Assembly (NCBI RefSeq): GCF_047663525.1
Contig: NC_092593.1
Coordinates: 28,732,501 to 28,796,500, forward strand
Reading direction: 5' to 3'
Length of the DNA: 64,000 bases
Source: Anas platyrhynchos
Lineage: Eukaryota > Chordata > Aves > Anseriformes > Anatidae
Below the pieces are notes generated by a model, which saw only the letters and a program-made list of their open reading frames with translations, had not been told where the DNA came from and did not search any database. This document shows positions 54,580 through 64,000 of the stretch, one piece after another (the first letter of the stretch is position 1; every line of letters starts with the position of its first letter). The position numbers and the translations under genes were made by a program.

Positions 54580-54651
54580 TGGAGATGCTGGGGCTTGAAC
54601 CCAGGGCCTCCTGCATGCAAAGCAAGCGCTCTACCGCTGAGCTACATCCCC
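54580..54651 (-). tRNA. tRNA-Ala (TGC)
   Basis: Loop TTTGCAT; one side of the stem changed (CTTGC/GCAGG), leaving a T-G wobble pair. Otherwise as at 48503; terminator CCTTTTCC. Confidence 0.93.
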
Positions 54652-54976
54652 ACACTCATGGGGGCCTTTCTGAGGGGCTCTGCTTTTAACAAAACCTTCC
54701 TCCTGCCTTCTCCTCCTCAGCCCACACCACTCACCAACACATCAGCACACCTCCCCTGCTCTTCCACAACACACCTGCCTCACAAATCACACCTGCAGCA
54801 CCACACACTCACCCCTGCCTACTCAACATGCCCTCAACAGCCCTCCTCCCCCTGGACACGCACCCACCCCAAAACCAAACGCTCTCCCCTCACAGCAGAC
54901 ACTGCCCTGGCCCTGCTCCCCAGTGCAATCCAAGGTTGTCCCCCGCACTCTCTGGGCCAGGGATCCAGAAAAGATG

Positions 54977-55048
54977 GGGCTCGTCCGGGAGTTGAACCCG
55001 GGACCTCTCGCACCCAAAGCGAGAATCATACCCCTAGACCAACGAGCC
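54977..55048 (-). tRNA. tRNA-Pro (TGG)
   Basis: Mirror of 48106; loop TTTGGGT; terminator ATCTTTTC. Last intact tRNA gene of the cluster. Confidence 0.95.
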
Positions 55049-55097
55049 GGGGTGCAGCACCCCTTTGCACCCCCACTCTCGCTGTCCCACACCTCCT

Positions 55098-55262
55098 CGG
55101 CACTTCTGGGAGATCCCAGCAGGGACACCTGCACTAGGTTGCCCAGAACCACGTCCCAGCGCCTTTTGAGGATTTGCAAAGAGGGAGGTTTCACCACCCT
55201 TGAAGGCATCTGTCCCAGTGCTCCATCACCCGCACAGCAGAGATGTTCTTTCTAATACACAG
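55098..55262 (-). mobile_element. CR1 3' fragment at the outer edge of the array
   Basis: Antisense CR1 tail (GGTTGCCCAGAACCACGTCC, then GTCCCAGTGCTCCATCACCC), matching the reversed piece at 34976-35152. Confidence 0.75.
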
Positions 55263-55273
55263 TGGGCTGAAGG

Positions 55274-55361
55274 TGGCTGTGGCACAGATGAGGGTTGAGG
55301 GGTGAAGGAGTGGGCTCGAAATCCTATAGGGTGTGCAGGTGTGAATCCTGCTCCCAGTGAC
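55274..55361 (+). pseudogene. tRNA-Ser (CGA-like) relic
   Basis: GAGGGGTGAAGGAGTGGGCTCGAAATCC keeps the anticodon region (split here by wear), and TGTGAATCCTGCTCCCAG the T arm. The acceptor, variable arm and B box are damaged. Confidence 0.75.
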
Positions 55362-55919
55362 TGATACTACCATCAGCTTGTGGGTGGGGGTTCACACTGG
55401 TTTCACCATGGGAGCAGCAGCCCCCCACCAGTGCTGGGTACTGTTTGTCCCGTTTGTGCCTTTGTGCTCCTGTCCTCCGTGTCCCCATCCCTTCTGGTCT
55501 CAGCCCTGCAGGTGCTACTGGCCTGCTGCTGATCTGCCTGTACGAGGGGCAGTCCTGTGGAGCAGCCTTTGCGGATAGGTGGAGCGGGGAACTTTTGCTT
55601 TTCTTCACGTTGTGCCACCTTGTCCTAGTCATTAGTGGGCACTGACGGGTCATTTCTGTTGGAGCTTGCTGAGGACGTGCTGCTCAAGCCCCGCAAGGGC
55701 ACTTCAGTCCTAGCCCCCCCGTGCTGCTGATCCAATACCCTTTCTGTCTGCTGGCTGCAGATCAATGCAGTTAATGAGAAACCCTGGTGCTGGGCAAGAG
55801 GCAACTGGCTGGGTGCTGGGAACGCTGCTGCTTCCCAGCAGGACTGGAACAGCCAGAAAAACCCACGCAGCTTGAGGAGCCGAGTCTGGGGCCACAGGGT
55901 TCGGGCAGAGCCGAGGACC
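55362..55919. other. FTCD upstream region
   Basis: No gene recognised. It must hold the FTCD promoter; I see no clear TATA box close to the start codon. Confidence 0.5.
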
Positions 55920-58900
55920 ATGGCCAAGATGGTGGAGTGTGTCCCCAACTTCTCGGAGGGGTGCAATAAGGAGGTGAGGGTCGAGGGGTGGGGAGTGGCG
56001 GGTGGTGGGCAGCTGGGCTCCCATATGTACTGCAATGGGTTTTGCCCCGTGATTTGCAGCCTGGCTTATAGTTTTCCAGTACTCCTGTACTTCTCTGGTA
56101 CTTTTCCATTATTTCTGGGCCAAATGAAATCAAACACGCCAGCCAGGTCAATGTTGCCTGTGCTGGGCACCCGCTTCAGGCTGCACTTTGCCCCTGACAG
56201 CGGTGTAGGTCAGCAGACCTAAAATTGCTGAAAAACTGCTGCTTCCCCTGGGGAACGGGCTTTGTGGAGCTAAATCTGTTTTGAAGCTTGCAGGGGACAG
56301 TGTCCTCAGGGACAGCAACTTGCGATGGAGCTCTGTCACACAGCAGCTCTCCCAGGGCTTGGGGCTACCTGGGGGCTGTCTCAGAGTCCCAGATCCCCTG
56401 GCTGGGATCTGGATTCTCATACCCCTAGGTCCTGCATCCTCACCTCCTTCCTGATGAGCCTGGTGATAGGTTCATCCCCTGCACTAGTGGGAGCAGGGTG
56501 GAGACGCCTGAGAAATGGCATCCTCACCTTGCACAGCTGCTGGGGCTGCAGTGGGAGCCTCACCAGCCCATCCAGCTTGCCCCTTCTGGCAGGTGATTGA
56601 GGCACTGGGGCAGGCCATCTCCCGGACACCTGGCTGCGTGCTGCTGGATGTGGACGCTGGTGCCTCCACCAACCGTACCGTCTACACCTTCGTGGGGACC
56701 CCTGAAGCTGTCGTCGAAGGGGCGCTGAGCGCAGCCCGTGTGGCCGGGCAACTCATCGACATGAGCCAGCACACGGGTGAGCAACCCTCTGCTCCCAGCC
56801 TGGGCAGAGCCCCTGCCTCGGCTGGAAGGAAGAGCAGGCACCGAAGTGCTGCCAGAGGGCAGGCACAGAGTGTTTCCAGCACTGTAGGAGGGATGCTGGT
56901 GAGACCACACCGAGCTCTTGCTCATCCTCCCGATCCAGAGGGGCTGCATCTGTCCTGTCCCGAAGCTGGAGCAGGCATTGCTGCTGCAAACTCCACTTTC
57001 CTTGCCGTGACAGTGCTCAGTCTGCAAAAGCAGCAGGGAAAGGGCCCTCGTCCCTCTTTGTCTGCTTGCCCTTCTGGGCCCCCGCCCTGATTTCTGACCC
57101 GGCCCTAGGTGAACATCCTCGCATGGGGGCCCTGGACGTCTGCCCCTTTGTGCCAGTGATGAACGTCAGCATGGAGGAGTGCGTTGCTTGTGCTCATGTC
57201 TTCGGGCAGCGCTTGTCGGAAGAGCTGGGGGTGCCTGGTGAGTGAGAGCTGGGCCGCTCAGATGGGCCCCTGTCCCCCTGCATACCCCCAGCGCTTCTTT
57301 TACACAAGTTTCACCAAGGGCAGAAGGGGGCACTCCCCCCAGTAGGCAAAGGCAGACCCTGGTAGACAACTTGTTCACCACCACCCTGCCTTGCAGTGTA
57401 CCTGTACGGAGAGGCGGCCCGAGAGGAGAGCAGGAGAACCCTACCTGCCATCCGTGCCGGGGAGTACGAGGCACTCCCCGAGAAGGTGAGCCTGGCTTTG
57501 TGGGATGGGAGATGGGAGCCTTGCTCCAGCCAAACCTTGGTGCCAGGGGGAGTGAGCCTCCTTTCTTGGGTGATTGCTTGAGAGGATCCACCTCCAGGAG
57601 GGCAGCTCATGCTGCCCACCACCACCCACATGCTCTCCTCCCTTCCCAGCTCAAGAAACCCGAGTGGGCTCCCGATTTCGGGCCCCCAACCTTTGTCCCC
57701 CGCTGGGGGGCCACAGTGACAGGGGCCCGGACCTTCCTCATCGCGTACAACATCAACCTGCTGTGCACCAAGGAGCTGGCGCACCGCATTGCCCTCAACA
57801 TCCGCGAGCAGGGCCGCGGCTCCAGCCAGGTACCCTCGTGCTGCCCGCTGACCCCGCTTCTCCTGGGCTGGGCTGCCACCTTGACCACAGGGGTTCTCCG
57901 CAGCCTGGACGCTTGAAGAAGGTTCAGGGCATCGGCTGGTATTTGGAGGAGGAGAACATAGCCCAGGTTTCCACCAACCTGCTGGACTTTGAGGCTACGC
58001 CACTCCACGCCGTCTACGAGGAGGTCTGCCGTGACGCAGAGGTGGGTAGTGCATGGTGCTCTCCCTCCAAGTGCTCAGCCCACAGCTGGGCTCTGCTTTC
58101 TCTTATACTCTGCTCATCCAAGCTGGGCAGAGACCTGAACCACATGTAAACTCCAAAAGCTCAGCAACTTGTTGCTAACCTCAGCTTCTGGCTTATCTCC
58201 ACACGGCAGGAGCCACATTGGAGGCTCTCCATGAGCCCCCCAGGTCCTGGGAAGGGATAGGAGCCACCAGGCTGGGGTAGAGGCAGGAAAGGCAGCTCTG
58301 GGGCCTTTTTCTCCTGTTTCTGATGTCCTTTGCAGGCGTTGAATCTCCCTGTGGTGGGGTCCCAGCTGGTAGGGCTTGTCCCAAAGAAGGCCATGCTCGA
58401 CACAGCAGAGTTTTACATCAAGAAGGAAAAACTCTTCATCCTGGAGGAGGAACACAAGATCAAGCTGGTAAAGTGGGTCTTCCCAACACTGAGACAAGGA
58501 CAGGGTCATGAGTAAGACCCCCCAGATCCCAAAAACGCCGCTGAGCAGGGACTTGGGGCCAGAACAAGCCACAGGCATGTTGGGTGACCTGTAACACCTG
58601 GCTTGAGGGATGGTGCCTAGAAATCTGTGAGGGAATAGTGACTGGGACAAACTGGCTTACAGTCCTGAGGATGCTGAGGGGAACAGAGACCCCATCTGAG
58701 GAGGACAAATTACAGGCAGCAGCTGCCCAGCCTGCCTGCACAGAGGCTGTGAGGGAAAGGACACCTCCCCACAGCTCAAGGGCACTGTCCCAGCACCGGT
58801 ATAAGCTGGAAACAAGGAGGCAGGCTCTGCTTTTCAGCTCCAGCAGGGAAGGGAGTGGGGAGGGATTTTACCACCCTATCAGGAATGTGCTAGATAAGAG

Positions 58901-61376
58901 TGAGCTAAACATTTATCGGTGCAGTTTCAGACACCCGTGGGCGGCCGCACACCACCCCTGCATTGGGGGTGGGAGCTGCGGGTGGCACCAGCTTCCCTCA
59001 CCTCAGGTGCTTGCCCCTGCAGCCCTTTCCCAGGGCCAGACCACTCAAAGTTAATTAAAATCAGGGCGTGAGGATGCAAGAGGATGCAGTGGGAGGTGCT
59101 GGCGGGGCGCATGGAGCCGGCTGGGGCTGACACGGTGGTGCTGCTCCTTGCAGGTGGTCAGCCGGCTGGGCCTGGACTCCCTGTCTCCATTCAACCCCCA
59201 GGAGCGCATCATCGAGTAGGGGCCCTTCCTGCTGCTCCTCACTGTCCCCATCTCTGCCCAGCCCGGGGGATCCTGCTGCAAGCCTCTTGCGCTGAGATTG
59301 ATTTGGGAAAGTGAAATCCACCTGGAAGTCAGGGCGTGCGCTTATAAGTCCTTGTCCCCTTGCCCTGGGATATGGCTTCAGAGCCCAAGCCAGCATCTGG
59401 GTGCATTTCTATCCCATCAAATGCTGCTTGCAGTGAGATGCTCCTCTCATGCAGAGCAACCCCTGGCATCACCAGGAGGCTACCTGGCTCCTTCTCCTGC
59501 TGATTTTTCGGACTCCCAGCAGAGTGCTGTCACCCCTTCCCAATCACCTGTGGGCCAAGGGGGAGATGAACGCCCAGCGGAGAGGGATGAGGAGGGGTTG
59601 GGTGGTGGTGGCTGCCAGCACAGGGGTGGTCTGACCCACGGTGTGCCACAGGTACCTGGTGCAGGCAGGAGAGGAGGACAAGGGGCTGGTGGCAAAGCCG
59701 CTGGGAGCCTTCGTGCGAGCAGTCGGCGGGAGGACAGCAGCACCAGGAGGAGGCTCGGTGGCTGCAGCTGCGGCCGCTCTGGTACGTGGCCTGACCACAG
59801 GGGGGTCCCTCCCCAAGGGGGTCCCTCCCTGCCCTCCTGGGCACTTCTCCAGGCACCTGGGGGGCTCCTCAGTGAGGAGAGCTGGTGCAGTGGCTGTGCC
59901 CTGCTGGAGGACTCAGCACTGTGCCCTCACAGGGAGCAGCCCTGGGCTGCATGGTGGGGCTGATGAGCTACGGCAAGCGGCAGTTCGAGGAGCTGGATCC
60001 CATCATGAGGAAGCTGATCCCTCCCTTCCACCAGGCCATGGACGAGCTGGTGGCGATGGTGGACGCCGACTCCCAGGCCTTCAGCAGCTACATGGTGAGG
60101 TCTCACCAAGAGCAGCCCTGCCGTGGGCAACCAAGTGAGGGAGCCACTGGTTCCGCTGTGGCCCCTGGTGGAAGACACACGGGATCTCAGAGCACCCCAG
60201 TCCACCAAACTTTCTTTTCCTTGCCTGCAGGAAGCCATGAAGCTGCCAAAAAACACCCCTGAAGAGAGGGAAAGGTGAGCCCTCAGACTGGCGAGGGCTT
60301 GCAGTGGTGGTGGGAGCTTGCACACCAGCTTGCACCCCAGCTTTTGCACGAGCAAGCCTAGCCTGGGCTCGTCCCAGTGCTCACCTAGGGCTATCCCCTA
60401 TCCCAGGCGTGGCGCTGCCATGCAGCAGGGGCTGAAGACAGCTGTGAAAGTGCCCTGCACCCTGGCAGAGAAGGTGAACAGGCTCTGGCCCCCACTGAAG
60501 GAGCTGGCACAGCATTGCAACCTGGCCTGCAAATCCGACATCCAGGTACAGCCCCATGCTTAGGACCTTCTGTGGCCCCAGGGTTCACACACCGTCCTGG
60601 CTGGGGTTTCAGGCTCACTGCCTGTCCTCACCAGATTTTCCACCGCAGTTTGACCCATGTGGGGGACACATCTAGCCAGCACTGCTTTCCAAACTGGCCA
60701 CTGCTTTTTACCTATTCACTTTCTGGCACCCTGTGAGACTTTCAGGAAGGAAAGCTGATCTCCACCAGCCCTTGCCTGAGTTTTCACATCTGTGGCAAGG
60801 TCGTGAAATGTTTCCCACAGCATAGCCATGTCCTGAACTTGGTGGGAAGGTGCTGCTTCCCATGGCAGGCCAGGGCAGCGGAGATCCAAACTGTAACGCG
60901 AGGGTCTGCCCTGCTGCCAGACCATGAAGTGCAGCTGGTCCAAGAGGAGAGCTTTCCAGAAGCCTCTTTTCCTAGGTGGGAGCCAAAATGTTGGAAGCTG
61001 CTGTGTTTGGAGCCTATTTCAATGTCATGATCAACCTCAAAGACATAACGGATGAGAAGTTCAAGCTTGCGGTAAGCAGGGGCTGGAAGTGTGCACCTGC
61101 CCCGGAGCTGGGGATGAGGCTGGACAGAGCGGGAGATGTGCCCCCCGGGACCCCGTGTGGAGGGGCTGTGGGCACAAGGACACCTCAGTGCCAGGATGGG
61201 CACTGAGACATGGCAGAGCTCGGAGGGTGGGCAGTGGGGGCCTTGTCTCCTTTTGTCTGGAAATGATCCGTCTTCTCCCTCCCCTGCAGATGTCACAGAA
61301 GGTCTCCGGGCTGCTGGAGGAGGCGAAGCAAGGCTTGGCTCTCGTGCTGGCGCTGCTGGAGAAGCGGGTGGCCTGA
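55920..61376 (+). CDS. FTCD: Formimidoyltransferase-cyclodeaminase, complete, 14 exons
   Basis: FTCD is a two-domain enzyme of histidine breakdown: it moves the formimino group of formiminoglutamate to tetrahydrofolate, then releases ammonia to give methenyl-THF. It acts in liver cytosol and at the Golgi. Exons: 55920-55973, 56593-56776, 57109-57237, 57397-57485, 57650-57829, 57904-58041, 58336-58467, 59154-59215, 59652-59781, 59933-60094, 60231-60274, 60407-60545, 60976-61071, 61290-61376. They sum to 541 codons plus TGA, exactly the human length. The protein opens [14 protein letters not shown]; the formiminotransferase domain covers about 1-327, with the proposed catalytic His82 in [11 protein letters not shown] and [20 protein letters not shown] and [10 protein letters not shown]. 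The cyclodeaminase domain (about 335-541) has [14 protein letters not shown] and [17 protein letters not shown]. Exon 8 ends at donor GTAGGG, whose TAG would look like a stop if the exon were read on. No poly(A) signal is obvious. Confidence 0.97.
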
Positions 61377-62195
61377 GAGGCGCTGAGGGCTGGGCCGGGA
61401 GATGCATGGAGGGGTGGGGGGGTACACAAATACAGCTGGGAAACACACTCGTTCCTGCCTGGGCTCCTTCGGCACCCGCCCCAGGGGAGCTGCTCCGCTC
61501 AGACCGGTCCCAGTGTTATGTCCCCTGCCTGCGCTGGGCCTTCTTTGACCAAAGCTGGGCCCTGTGGTGCTGAAGGCGTGGGCCCTCACCTGCCTGCATG
61601 TCTCTGTGCCCAGAATCACCCTGAGACACCCTCCTGACACGGGGCTAGGGCAGGGCCAGGCACCAGGGCCGTGTCCCTAGCGGTGCAGCATCCCGGCGGC
61701 GCGTGATGAGCCTGGTGCATGGCAGGGAGGGAGCGCTGCCAAGCACAGGGCAGCACTGGGAGGCGGTGAGGATGGCACTGGGTGGCACTGGGGGAGCTCT
61801 ACCCCCTCTACACAGCTCCCCGGAGAGGAAGGGCTGGGTCTGGTGGCAGATGTCAGGCTGTCGCAGCACCCTGAGCTCAACCTGTTCACCCCCAGCCCCC
61901 TTTTCCCATCAGCAGGGCCCCGAGCCCCCCAGCCCTACAGCAGCCCCAGTGGGGACGTGATCCCCACACTGTCCCCCGGGCACGTTACCCATGCTGGGGG
62001 CACTGCGCCAGGGTTCAAGGCAGGGACGCCTGAGTCACCCATCACCTGACGCCAGCACCGTCCCTCCCGTGTTTTCTCCAGCCCTGCAGGACCTTTGTGC
62101 TGGGTGGGAGCGGCGCGCTGACGTCTCCCCGTGCCCATGGTGACTGCGGGTTTCACTGCTCTCCGGTGTCACCCCGGCTGGGCAGGGCCCTGTAT
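61377..62195. other. FTCD 3' UTR and intergenic region
   Basis: GC-rich; no AATAAA close to the FTCD stop and no other gene seen. Confidence 0.5.
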
Positions 62196-62199
62196 TTTG

Positions 62200-62207
62200 T
62201 ATTTAAG
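62200..62207 (+). promoter_or_regulatory. TATA-like box TATTTAAG
   Basis: Followed after about 25 bases by a probable non-coding first exon ending at 62303 (donor GGTGAGCA), then an acceptor TTTGCAG at 62629-62635 just before the PRR13-like start codon. This fits a TATA-driven, tissue-restricted gene. Confidence 0.6.
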
Positions 62208-62652
62208 GGGTGCCCACGGGCTAGCTTCACTGCCTCGGGAGAGCCACGTTGAGGAGAGCAGTCGGGGCTGTGATCTTACAGAGGGCTCTGTTCTGCACGG
62301 CGGGTGAGCAGAGGCGGTCCCCACTGGTGGGGCTGGGATGCACTGGGGGGCACCAGAGCTGGTGCAGGGCCAGGACACGGTGTCCCCAACCCCTTACGCT
62401 CCTGCTGGGTTCATGGGCTTGGCTTGCTCCGGGACACACGGGGGAGTTGTGTTGGGCTGGAGTTGGTGCATTTTTTTCTATTCATGCTGGGGGTGGTGGT
62501 GGTGGCAGCCACTCTCAGGGTCCCTGGGGAGGACAGGATGCCCCCTGTCCCCTCCAGGGTGGCCCCAGGGGAAGCCCCACACCGTGGCTGTGTACTGCTG
62601 GGGAGTGCTGACTGTGCCTGTCCTTTCCTTTGCAGCTCGGAGCCAGTGAAGG

Positions 62653-63387
62653 ATGTGGAACCCCAACCAAGGTGAGTGGCTGTGGGGCTGGGGCCGGCTG
62701 CCCCTGGGTGCTGTACAGTCACCGGGGCTTGGGGAGGGGCTCGGCACAGCCACCACAGGCACCCCAAAGGACTACCTGTGCATCAAAGGGGAGGGGGGCA
62801 TCGTTTGAGAAGAGGGGGTAGACCAGGTGGGGTCCTTAGGGTGCACAGGTATCCCAGCTCCCTACGTTGCCTCTCCAGGCTCTGCTCACTTACAGTCCCC
62901 CTCTTCCTCCTAGGACCACCACCTCCGCAGGTGCAGATCTGCCCACCTGCCCCTCCGACATACCCGTACCCAGGGTCCTGCAATTCATCTGGGCCCTATC
63001 CTGGCTACCCGGCAGTGCCCCCCAGTGCCCCCGGGGCCTGTCAGCCAGGACACCCAGCTGCTTGCCCCTGTGTCCCCCCCCCATCTGGCCACCACCCGCC
63101 AGGCCACCACCCGCCGGGCCACCACCCACCAGGACACCACCCGCCGGGCCACCACCCACCGGGCCACCACCACCACGAGCATCACCCACCAGGGGTGCCG
63201 GGGTGCCCACCGGCCCACCCTGGCTGCCACCAGAAGCACCATAAGAAGCACAAGAAGAAGCACTCCAAGTCCCACAAGCACCACGGTGGCAAGGTAAGGG
63301 TGTGGTGGCTGCAGCTGCCCCAAGCTCTCTGTCGTGGTCCCCTGCACCCCATGCATGTTTCCCTCTGCCTCGCTGCAGCTGGAATGA
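62653..63387 (+). CDS. Small proline/histidine/lysine-rich protein, PRR13-like
   Basis: Three coding pieces, 62653-62671, 62914-63293 and 63379-63387, give 135 residues. The start MWNPNQG, split by an intron after six codons, mirrors PRR13 (MWNPN...), as does the plan of a Pro/Gly/Tyr-rich middle followed by a Lys/His-rich basic tail (HKKHKKKHSKSHKHH). The middle has PPAPPTYPYPG and PGYPAVPP. It also holds a tandem array of five GHHPP units from about residue 60-85 of the second exon's product, then HHHHEHHPPG. The GHHPP repeats resemble those of histidine-rich glycoprotein, which bind metal and heparin, but no signal peptide is present. The last exon (acceptor CTGCAG, Leu-Glu-stop) is the least certain part; the serine-rich end of human PRR13 is missing. 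Function unknown. Confidence 0.75.
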
Positions 63388-63520
63388 GCTCATGGGCTGC
63401 CAAGGGCTTCTTGTTTTGTTTTGGTTTTGTTTTTAATTGGAGACTCCCTTTTGTTTTATAAATAGGCAAGCATGAGTCATTTCAAATGAGTCTTTAGATA
63501 CTTTATCTGTGAAGTTCCTT

Positions 63521-63558
63521 GAAGCCACTCAGAACAGTGGAAGCCACTCAGAACAGTG
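63521..63558. repeat. Tandem duplication of a 19-bp unit
   Basis: GAAGCCACTCAGAACAGTG occurs twice in a row. Confidence 0.95.
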
Positions 63559-63832
63559 GAATCTTCCTTCTGCTTACCCAGACCTTGTGAACCACGTCTG
63601 CTCAGTGTCCCACATCAGAGGACCAGTGCAGCTCCCTTTCAAAAATCCTCCCCATCCAGAAGAGGAGAAAAAAAAAAAAAAGATAGAAAAAAAAATCTTA
63701 GGGTAGTCAGTAGCTCTGTGTCTCTGCTGGGTGGAGACGTAAGGTGATTTGCCTGGACATTTGCTTTTGCTGGCAGAGACCACAACCCTTTCGAGGTTTG
63801 TTTAATTGGCCTGAACAGCCTTGAGAGATAAC

Positions 63833-63838
63833 AATAAA
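63833..63838 (+). promoter_or_regulatory. Candidate poly(A) signal for the PRR13-like gene
   Basis: AATAAA about 450 bases after the stop; another AATAAA lies near 63941. 63390-64000 otherwise holds nothing recognised. Confidence 0.35.
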
Positions 63839-64000
63839 AAAGCAGCCCTCCCACAACGTGCTCATAATCACATCTGCCAAGCACCGTGGCAGAAATATAA
63901 CAGTGCCTAGCTCAAAAATATGTCATGTGACAGCACTGCAATAAACACCAGCATCATTTTATTAGTAGCCCTTTCATCTCAATGCGAAGGTAGCTTGGCA

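Larger units (their letters stand above)
48056..55105. repeat. Large palindrome of tRNA blocks (arms about 2.8 kb)
   Basis: The left arm (48056-50858) and right arm (52322-55105) are reverse complements in gene order and in spacer sequence. From each outer edge inward they run Pro-TGG, Ala-TGC, Pro-CGG, Ala-CGC, opposed Pro-AGG, Ser-CGA, Pro relic, opposed Ala-TGC, Pro relic. The 1.46-kb centre holds a CR1 fragment and one more four-tRNA block in the left-arm orientation. Confidence 0.9.

Noticed and set aside
33538-55361. CRISPR-like or satellite array, suggested by regularly spaced repeats
   Set aside because: The repeats are tRNA genes with varied spacing and strand in a vertebrate nuclear context.
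59200-59225. FTCD as a pseudogene because of an in-frame TAG at the end of exon 8
   Set aside because: A normal donor (GTAGGG) removes it, and the exons join in phase to a 541-residue protein.

Overview
The window is nuclear DNA from a bird. The evidence is a corneous beta-protein (beta-keratin) gene of the sauropsid type, several CR1 LINE fragments in both orientations, and a solo LTR of a kind common in avian genomes. The compact, GC-rich, short-intron genes fit an avian chromosome whose content matches human 21q22.3 (POFUT2, YBEY, MCM3AP and FTCD all lie there in human). The species cannot be fixed from the sequence alone.

Layout. 0.37-27.5 kb is a tightly packed gene group. The first two coding exons of POFUT2 and all of YBEY lie head to tail on the minus strand, only 48 bp apart. 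YBEY and MCM3AP (GANP) are divergent from a 93-bp GC-rich interval. MCM3AP fills 2.2-25.9 kb in 28 coding exons, which join in frame to an intact protein of 1,838 residues, and its 3' UTR runs to about 27.5 kb. Its introns hold a solo LTR, a decayed LTR and a CR1 copy.

27.7-37.8 kb and 48.1-55.4 kb are two halves of a dense tRNA cluster. I count 38 intact-looking tRNA genes: Pro-AGG x4, Pro-CGG x6, Pro-TGG x5, Ala-CGC x5, Ala-TGC x7, Ser-CGA x3, Ser-TGA x1, Ser-GCT x3, Thr-AGT x2 and elongator Met-CAT x2. There are also eight decayed tRNA copies. Most of the array consists of five copies of one block, Pro-TGG > Ala-TGC > Pro-CGG > Ala-CGC with an opposed Pro-AGG (or its relic), arranged as nested palindromes.

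The 10 kb between the two halves (37.8-48.1 kb) holds no recognised gene except one small beta-keratin gene at 42.0-43.4 kb. It also holds a long CTTCT microsatellite, a TTTA microsatellite, a CR1 tail and a possible LTR.

55.9-61.4 kb is a complete FTCD gene (14 exons, 541 residues), a folate-linked enzyme of histidine breakdown. It is followed at 62.2-63.4 kb by a small TATA-driven gene for a proline/histidine-rich protein that resembles PRR13. Exon limits were read by eye from splice sites, frame and remembered human proteins; no alignment was run.
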